Assembly (NCBI RefSeq): GCF_019703515.2
Contig: NC_059362.1
Location: 47,250,092-47,314,091 of the forward strand
Length of the DNA: 64,000 bases
Direction: 5' to 3'
Origin: Myxocyprinus asiaticus
Lineage: Eukaryota; Chordata; Actinopteri; Cypriniformes; Catostomidae
In this document: positions 56,799 through 64,000 of the stretch, one piece after another
Numbering within the stretch: the stretch's first letter is position 1
Layout of the letters: every line of letters begins with the position of its first letter
Notes under the pieces: model-generated
The model's input: only the letters and a program-made list of their open reading frames with translations
What the model was told of the DNA's origin: nothing
The model's database searches: none
Program-made: the position numbers and the translations under genes

Positions 56799-57589
56799 AG
56801 AATAACAAAACGTGTTTTCGCTTGAACGCCCCGATGTCACGAGGGGGCTGCATGAACTGTTACTCTCGTGTCCTATCATGAACACACACAGTGAACATTT
56901 TAGCTAAATAATACATTAGATTTCAGTTTGTTTCTCACCAAATCTTATCGTATGCTTTCATAACAATCATGAGTCTCATGGAATAATTTATTAAACTTCT
57001 GAATTATACTTTTGTGTTCTTTTGAAGTTTGAAGAGGTGGTCACCATAAACCGGCCTTGTATGACATCACTGAGCACAACATTTATTCACAATTACTCCC
57101 TTTGTGTTCAGAAAAAGAAAGAAAGTCATATAGTGTTACAACAACACAGGGGTGAGTAAACAATGACTGAATTTTCATTTTTGGGTGAATTCCCAATTAA
57201 ACTAATCCTATAATTTTACCTGATAGTAATTCATTTAATTAGGTTGATATTCCCTTATGAAAATTAACCATGGTTTTTACTACAGAAATCATAGTTTCAC
57301 TAAGATATTTGCAGTAAAATCATAGTAACGACAAAATTAATCATGGTTTCTACATTATCACTATTGCAAAACTATTGTGAGAGTTTAAAAAACAGGGTGA
57401 CTACATTTTAATGAACATAAATTTATACTTAATATACACTAATAAACTAGAAAAAAAATAACACTGTTTAATATAATCAAACAAAATATAATGATAAAAA
57501 GCAGCAATACACTAAATATTTTGCTTCAAAAAGAAGGCAAAGTCCCTTTAAGACTGTGCGGGTCTCAGGTGAATCAGTGAATCATTTAT

Positions 57590-58645
57590 GTGAACTAGTT
57601 CATTTACATGAACCGTCCGAAAAAATTAATCAGAATTCTCAACGCTAAATATAAGGGAGTCATGTATTTTAACCAGTTCATTTACATGAATCGTCCAAAA
57701 GAATCGATTCACTTAAATTATTCATAATTCACAATGCTAAATGTAAGGGAGTCATTTATTTTAACAGGTTCATTTACTTGAATTGTCTGAAAGAACCGAT
57801 TCACTAAATAAATTATAATTCCCAATGCTAAATATAAGGGAGTCCTTTATTCTAACCGGTTCATTTACATGAATTGTCCGAAAGAACCGATTCACTAAAA
57901 TGAATCAGAATTCCCAATGCTAAAAATAAGGGAGTCGTTTAATTTAACTGGTTCATTTACATGAATTGTCCAAAAGAATCGATTCACTAAAATGAATAAG
58001 AATTCCCAATGCTAAATATAAGAGAGTCGTTTACTTTAAGCGGTTCATTTACATGAATTGTCCAAAAGAATCGATTCACTTAAATTAATCAGAATTCCCA
58101 ATGCTAATATAAGGGAGTCGTTTATTTTAAATGGTTCATTAACATGAATTGCCCGAAAGAACCGATTCATTAAAATGAATCAGAATTCCCAATGCTAAAA
58201 ATAAGGGAGTCGTTTATTTTAACTGGTTCATTTACATGAATTGTCCAAAAGAATCGATTCACTTAAATGAATCAGAATTCTCAATGCTAAAAATAAGGGA
58301 GTAGTTTATTTTAACGGGTTCATTTACATGAATTTTCCAAAAGAACCGATTCGCTAAAATGAATCAGAATTCCCAATGCTAAAAATAAAGGAGTCGTTTA
58401 TTTTAACTGGTTCATTTACATGAATTGTCCAAAAGAATCGATTCACTTAAATGAATCAGAATTCTCAATGCTAAAAATAAGGGAGTAGTTTATTTTAACG
58501 GGTTCATTTACATGAATTTTCCAAAAGAACCGATTCGCTAAAATGAATCAGAATTCCCAATGCTAAATATAAGGGAGTAATTTCTTTTATCCGGTTCATT
58601 TACATGAATTGTCCGAAAGAACCGATTCACTAAAATGACTTGGTT
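57590..58645. repeat. 92-bp tandem repeat array, about 12 copies
   Basis: Each unit contains GGTTCATTTACATGAATTGT, AAAGAACCGATTCACT, GAATCAGAATTCCCAATGCT and AAGGGAGTCGTTTATTTTAA. Two neighbouring units form a dimer that is itself repeated (58215-58397 and 58399-58580). No coding. Confidence 0.95.
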
Positions 58646-58649
58646 TTCC

Positions 58650-59490
58650 CAGCACTACATGAGAGAGACAGAACAGTTTAGTTGAGTGTGTTTGATAACT
58701 GCCTTTGACTCCACTGAAATCACACAAATGAAATCATTGTTGATTTATATCTCAGTAATTTACTGACTTTAAATCTTGAGTAGCTTGTATCTTGGGATGT
58801 ATGGTTTCAAAGTACCATCACCAACACTGCTCTCCTCTATGAGACCTTAATTTCCAGGAGTTTTCTGGTGTTAATGAACTGTGCAGGAGTCAGATGAGAT
58901 ACATGAGCTGTTCAAAGGTGACGTCTGCTCCACAGCTGTCTCCATCTGTCTCATCAACACGTGCAGTCGAGCTGCAGCGAGCACAGACACCACCTGCTCT
59001 GCTGTCACGACCCGTCTGATACCTGTACAGATGACTTATACGCTGCGATCCGTTCAACTTCTAAAGTCAGAAGGGTCATTCTGTGCAATCGGGCCCTTTT
59101 GTGTCTCTCATTAACAGATGTGTTTTACGGACTGTTATTATGGGCCACAGCAAAAAAATTTTTAATGTATTAACACATCTGGAGTAAAAACATGAATTTT
59201 TGCTGATATGTGAGTTTAATCGAAGCAAAGCCAAAGACTCTAGATAAAGAACCAGAATGAGGGACTTTCAGATGAAGAAATGGCGACACTATTGAAAACA
59301 CAAATGTTCAGCTGTATTATAACGGAGACCATGAATCACTGTGATATATTCAAGTGCATTTCACAACACACATCATTTCAAAGCAGGTTTACAGGAAATC
59401 ATGCTTTAACAGACAATGAAACTGTAATATCTATAAAGTCTTAGAGTCATTATTGTGTAATTGTAAATTGTGTATAAATATAAATCATTA
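58650..59490. other. Unassigned sequence
   Basis: A 77-codon frame at 58881-59114 has balanced composition, but there is no supporting motif, splice context or homology I can name. No gene is called. Confidence 0.4.
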
Positions 59491-60306
59491 AATAATTAAA
59501 TAATAATTGTATTTATAACCCCAGTGAGCTGAAGGCGACTGTGTCAAGGAACACAAAACTCCATAAGATGTTGATTAATGGAGAAAAATCACCTTGGGAG
59601 AAACCAGACTCACTGTGGGGTCAGTTCCCCTCTGACTAACATCATGAATATAATGCCAATATTAGTTATTTATGTGCAGTTCAAGTCATGGTTTAAAATG
59701 ATTAAACTAAGTAAGTGTTAAGGGCCAGTGTTTAAACAGATTTTGTATGAACTGTAAGATTAATGACTAATGTCTTTGAAGTTCATCCTGAATTAACTGC
59801 AGAAGTTCACATTGATGCACTGTCCTTTGTTAGTTGGTTGATGAAGGCTTTTGTTGGCAATTAATTGATAGTCTATGTTTTCCATTATAAGAGTGTAGTC
59901 CATCATTAGACTGAGGTGATGCAGGCAGAGATCAATGAGGTGCATCGCAGTTCATATCGGTGAGGTTCGGTGAGGTCCATCCTAAGTCCAAGTTTCAGGC
60001 AGTGGCATATGAAGTATCCCATGTCTTACAGTTGGAGTTGGCAGCAGTTCATCCTCTGAAGTCCATCGTAAAAGACTGAAGTCATCACTCAGCGACACGT
60101 ATCAGTGGAGTCCGACACCTAACAGGAACAGAGCTGGATCTGGCAGGCTCTGGTAACCTCGGGACAAAATTTAGGGAAAAAGAATAATATTGGCGTAGAT
60201 GTCATTCAATTTATTGCAGTTATAGATTTTGAGAAATATTTCTGAGAAATGTTTCTGGTTCCGGCAGGCCTAACTAAAGCAGCCTAATTGTGAGTTGATG
60301 GATAAA

Positions 60307-60960
60307 TTAGGTGTATGACTGGCTGAATAGATGAGTCTTTAGTCTAGACTTAAACTGAGTGAGAGTGTCTGCATCTCGAACAGTGTTAGGGAGACTATTC
60401 CATAGTTTAGGAGCCACATAGGAAAAGGATCTACTTCCTTTTGTGGATTTTGATATTCTAGGAACTATTAACAGGCCAGAATTTTCTGATGGTAATGAAT
60501 GTGATTGAATATAGCGTGTCAGAAGGTCACTTAAGTACTGTGGAGCTAGACCATTCAAAGCTTTGTATGTAGTTAACAGAATTTTAAAATTAATACAAAA
60601 TTTAACAGGTAGCAAATGTAACGACGATAGAATGGGGCTAATATGATCATATTTCTTGGTTCTAGTCAGCACTCTGGCAGATGCATTTTGAACCAATTGA
60701 AGTTTGTTTATTGAACTTGAAGTACATCCTCCCAGTAATGCATCACAATAATCTAGTCCTGAGGTCATGAACGCATGAATTAGTTTTTCTGCATCAGCAA
60801 CAGAGAGCATGTGTTGTAATTTAGCAATATTTCTTAGGTGGAAGAATGCTGTTCTATAAACATTGGTAATTTGATTTTCAAAGCACAGATTGGTATCAAA
60901 TATAACATCTAAGTTCTTCGCTGTTGAAGACGATGTAACAGTACATCCATCGAGAGTCAA
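60307..60960 (-). pseudogene. L2-type LINE ORF2 C-terminal domain
   Basis: A 217-codon open stretch contains STAKNLDVIFDTNLCFENQI, AFFHLRNIAKL, AEKLIHAFMTSGLDYCDALL, LQLVQNASARVLTRTKKYDH, YKALNGLAPQYLSDLL and FKSRLKTHLFSQ. This is the standard C-terminal region of fish L2 ORF2. It is the longest undisturbed LINE frame in the window. It is separated from the reverse transcriptase by frameshifts at 60960-61114. Confidence 0.9.
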
Positions 60961-61113
60961 ATTATATTTTAGCTGCTTATTTTTAGAGGTTTTTGTCCAA
61001 TAAGTAGTACCTCTGTTTTGTCGGAATTGAGTAGAAGGACATTTCTGGCCATCCGATCTTTGATTTCATTGATACATTCTGCTAATTTGGAGAATTGTGA
61101 AATTTCGTCGGGT

Positions 61114-61814
61114 TTAGAAGAAATATAAAGTTGGGTATCTTCGGCATAACAGTGGAAACTTTATTCCATGATTCCTGATAATATCTCCCAGGGGAAGCAT
61201 ATATAAGGAGAAAAGCAGAGGCCCTAAAATGGATCCCTGTGGCACTCCATACTGAACTTTTGTTTGATTTGACAATTCCTCACTTACACAGACAAAGTGG
61301 TAGCGGTCTGATAAATAGGACCTAAACCATGCTAATGCAAGTACACAAATGCCAACATAATTCTCCAGCCTATTCAAGAGAATGTCGTGATCTATGGTGT
61401 CGGAGGCAGCACTAAGATCTAAAAGCACTAGAAGAGAAATGCAGCCGCGATCAGATGATAGGAGCAAGTCATTTATAACTCTGATAAGTGCAGTCTCTGC
61501 ACTGTGATGGGGCCTAAATCCATATATACCATTTCTCTGTAGAAATGAACATAGTTGGGATGACACTACCTTTTCTAGTATTTTCGACATAAACGGGAGA
61601 TTTGAAATCGGTCTGTAATTAGTCAATTCTCCAGAATCAAGCTGTGGCTTCTTAATAAGCAGTTTGAAGTGGTTCGAACTGCCATTTGCCAGTTTCTTGG
61701 GACATGTCCTAAGGATAGTGAGGAGTTAATAATATTAAGAAGAGGTTCTGAGATTACAGGGAATACCTCTTTTAAGAGCTTAGTTGGTATTGGATCACTC
61801 AGACATCCAGCCAT
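61114..61814 (-). pseudogene. L2-type LINE reverse transcriptase
   Basis: The piece 61814-61623 reads DPIPTKLLKEVFPVI and INSSLSLGHVPRNWQMAV (fingers). The piece 61626-61114 reads NYRPISNLPFMSKILEKVV, LVLLDLSAASDTIDHDIL (motif A, with Ser in place of the usual Phe), GVPQGSILGPLLFSLYMLPL (motif B) and then FPLLCRRYPTLYF. The last is a frameshifted form of the catalytic YADD region, so motif C is destroyed. The phrase before SAETAL is shortened by a small deletion. Confidence 0.88.
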
Positions 61815-61839
61815 TCAGTGACCCTAATCTACTATAAAC

Positions 61840-62000
61840 CTCCTCACCATGATGAACAGGGAGGAGGCCAGAGCATATTACAGTGTCTGACATCGTTTTG
61901 CAAGTTCACACACCTCTTTAACATTATCTTTAGTGATCTCCGACTGTCGAAGCCAGACATCGTTAGTGCCAACATGAATAACAATTTTAGAAAATCTACA
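61840..62000 (-). pseudogene. LINE ORF1 esterase-like (SGNH) fragment
   Basis: On the minus strand the translation contains [20 protein letters not shown] followed by [17 protein letters not shown] is the block III-type motif of the SGNH hydrolases found in ORF1 of CR1/L2-group LINEs. After a frame change come words equal to SLNGWMS. The sequence then passes directly into ORF2. The N-terminal part with the catalytic serine is absent. Confidence 0.65.
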
Positions 62001-62039
62001 TAAAATCTAATAACATGAGCGGATGCCATGACTTACCGC

Positions 62040-63325
62040 AACTGTTTGTTGTTGTTGTTGTTATGGTTGTTCTTGTGTGGCGAGGGTTTGAGTTCGATGT
62101 GGTTCGTTGTGGTTCCTGATCAACAGATGTTTGAGACTGATGCAGTAATCCATGTAAAACACAGAGGAGAAAACTAATGCACGCAGTCGACATGCGAGAT
62201 GTAGACAAGCGGAAAAAAAGAAAAGAAAAGAGAGAAACGGGTGCGTGCGATAAAAAACACAGTTTTAACAGTAGAAAAGCGGGGGGGATAATGAAGCATG
62301 CGGTAAAATGGCAAAAGATAAAATGATGAGCGTATAAGAATAAGCAATGCTAAGCAGGCTAACAAGCTACAAACACAGACACTGATCACCCTAATGGTGA
62401 CATCCCATGAAACATCTATTCACAACAAAACAACATTAAAAATACTACAAAAGAGCTAAAACATCTATGAATTCTTAATAATAACTATTTAAATGCCTCA
62501 TAAGTTCACTTTGACCAAGGGAATATAATTAGTTAATTCAAGAGCAGGGCATTATGGGTGTTCCCAATAGCCTCAATTTTGTACTCATTAGTTTGAATTA
62601 TTAACACTTAAAATCTGAAGCCTATGGATTTTTAAGAAAAATAAATTCTGGGAATATATATATTTGAGTTATAAGCCCAAAACTTGACATTTCGAGTAAT
62701 GTTTACGACAACTTGATTTTTTCCGGTAATAACAACATTAGGGTTTTCAGTGCATGAAAATCAAATGTAAACACATGTAAGTCACAGTTTTCAAGGATGC
62801 AGAATAAATAAAACTTGAATTAAAGCAATTAAAAGTGAGTGTGGCTCACAAGCATGAGATGTTATGAGGTCTTGGAGAACTTTAGTGTCTAAAGATTAGT
62901 TACTGACATAAACGACCCTCCTCATGTTACCTGTTTTGGGTGCTTCCAGGGTTCCTGTAGGTCCTTAAACATCCTTAACATGTCTTAAATTCAGTTTTCA
63001 AAAATGTAAGGCCAATAAAGAAAGTCTTAAATATCTTGAATGGTATAACAAAAGTCTTAATTATCATTTTAAAGATGTAAAATTTTGTGGATGGAAAGAC
63101 AGGAATCAGGATATGGCCTAATGTGAGATTTAATTAAATAAATATATCGTCTGCGTGTGCTGCACGCTTAAAAGAGAAGATTCTGTAGTGAGTACTGGAC
63201 ATTTATGACGAGCGATCGCTGATGATCTACTGTTGATGAATTACTGCTCATATTTGTTAAGACAATGTTTTATCAACGTATTGTAATAATGCATAATCTA
63301 TTTCCTTATCTGTTTGCTTGAGCAG
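62040..63325. other. Unassigned sequence
   Basis: A (TTG)n tract lies at 62044-62062. Frames at 61996-62389 have hydrophobic stretches but no motif. No gene seen. Confidence 0.45.
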
Positions 63326-63329
63326 CTGA

Positions 63330-63965
63330 GAGCCAGATATTTCAAAATAAGAGTCCGCAGTGGATTTTTGAGGCTTGTTTTTATAGTTAAAAGTCCCACG
63401 TTATGCACCAAATATAATTTTTTTCTGGTTATTATTGGTACAGTATTTTGGTTGCACAATAAACTATATCTGAAATAGAGGTAGACCGATATATCGGTGC
63501 CGATAGTTGGTTTTTGGAACTAGCGGTTTCTGCAAAACTCTTTGCCGATAGTTAATTTTTTTATTCCTTATTTTTTTATTTCTCATCTGGTAAAATCAGA
63601 TAGATAGATAGAAGGATAGTTAGATAACTAGATCGATATCCAGTGTATATTGGGCTTGTTTATACTTAAAAGTCCTTTGTTATGCACCAAATCTGAATTT
63701 TTCTGGTTATTATTGGAATTGTTGTTGCACAATAAACTCATTTTGGACTTTTGTAGCCTCAATATCTGTACCCGTCATAGTGAGGAGAGACAAAGAAATC
63801 TTTGATCATTCTATAAATCAATTTTTAAAAACTATCAGCCGATTAATCAGTTATCGACATTTTCCACCATCTTAGTGGCAAAATCAACTATCAGTCGACC
63901 TCTAATCTGCAATTTCATTCAATCTGGAGTCTTTTAGCCTTGATGTCTTTGCCTGTCACAGGAAA
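63330..63965 (+). mobile_element. Older hAT-type copy hosting a younger copy
   Basis: The sequence outside the inner element (63345-63475: 'aaaataagagtccgcagtgg', 'gttatgcaccaaatataa', 'tggttattattggtac', 'cacaataaact') also occurs inside the inner element at 63650-63745 and in the copy at 53512-53920. After the inner element it resumes with 'ctggagtcttttagcc'. Its own ends are not recognisable. Confidence 0.6.
63476..63904 (+). mobile_element. hAT-type element (429 bp) with 8-bp target duplication
   Basis: The left end is TAGAGGTAGACCGATATATC and the right end CTATCAGTCGACCTCTA. The flanks ATCTGAAA (63468-63475) and ATCTGCAA (63905-63912) match at seven of eight positions. The interior has a short GATA tract and no gene. 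Confidence 0.82.
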
Positions 63966-64000
63966 GACTTAAGAACATTTTAATATATGGACTTTGAAAG

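Larger units (their letters stand above)
55323..57196. mobile_element. Large palindromic TTAA element
   Basis: TTAA flanks both ends (55319-55322, 57197-57200). The left end AGGGATAGTTCACCC and right end GGGTGAATTCCC are inverted. Inverted similarity extends about 500 bp inward on each side ('tcatacgataag'-type words in both arms), broken in the right arm by 56230-56798. The first end is a very abundant fish sequence. Between the arms (about 55850-56100) is unique spacer. No transposase is recognised. The arms carry a short frame, treated separately. Confidence 0.8.
59500..62035 (-). mobile_element. L2-type LINE, internally deleted
   Basis: On the minus strand come, in order, an ORF1-type esterase fragment, reverse transcriptase, C-terminal domain and a long 3' untranslated region (60300-59500). 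That region contains 'gatccagctctgttcctgtt' and 'ctggtttctcccaaggtgat', phrases I recognise from fish L2 elements. The tail is AT-rich. The ORF1 to ORF2 junction is a deletion. It is inactive. Confidence 0.85.

Noticed and set aside
58881..59114. Possible host exon
   Set aside because: Open frame of balanced composition but no recognised domain, no clear splice context and no neighbouring exons.

Overview
The window looks like gene-poor nuclear DNA from a teleost fish, most likely a cypriniform (carp, loach or barb type). It is AT-rich, has no bacterial-style gene packing and is filled with interspersed repeats typical of fish: Tc1, hAT, TTAA-flanked elements, L1/Tx1, L2 and Rex1 LINEs, tRNA-derived SINEs, LTR pieces, and the 'GGTTGCTAGGGTGTTCTGGGT' class of minisatellite. 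I found no convincing host protein-coding exon, rRNA or functional tRNA gene. Almost every long open frame is either broken transposon coding sequence or an artefact of a repeat, such as the Thr-His frames in CA repeats. No intact mobile-element gene remains.

Layout, left half. 1-1470: two Tc1 pieces, the second split by a solo LTR. 3162-4480: a TTAA-type element carrying a large CA-rich minisatellite. 5641-7375: 76-79 bp minisatellite. 8655-9775: GGTTGCTAGG minisatellite. 10252-10684: solo LTR. 11611-11749: decayed SINE. 12575-16025: hAT and TTAA-type elements. 17-25 kb: scattered repeat fragments, a small non-autonomous LTR element (20971-21626), one arm of a palindromic element and a TTAA MITE. 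26-31.9 kb: SINEs, microsatellites and the second copy of the CA-bearing element.

Layout, right half. 31920-36233: L1/Tx1-type LINE, + strand. 37822-38256: SINE with target-site duplication. 38860-39716: 21-bp array split by a retroelement promoter/terminal piece. 39717-41410: Rex1-type LINE in two opposed pieces. 42976-45698: second L1/Tx1 copy, - strand, with a 19-bp target-site duplication. 47205-50530: three-level nest (dispersed repeat > hAT > small LTR element). 52-54 kb: small hAT elements and a composite repeat with a tRNA-like core. 55323-57196: large palindromic TTAA element carrying an LTR-like insert. 57590-58645: 92-bp minisatellite. 59500-62035: L2-type LINE, - strand. 63330-63965: an hAT-type element inserted in an older copy of its own family.

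The window is best read as an insertion history. Solo LTRs, duplicated target sites and nested elements give relative ages. The most unusual items are: the small LTR element family with a tRNA-Phe primer site; a 69-bp palindromic derivative of one of its LTR ends; one transposon family that seeded two different minisatellites; and Rex1 and L1 copies with informative internal rearrangements. Family names rest on motif recognition only, because no database search was possible.
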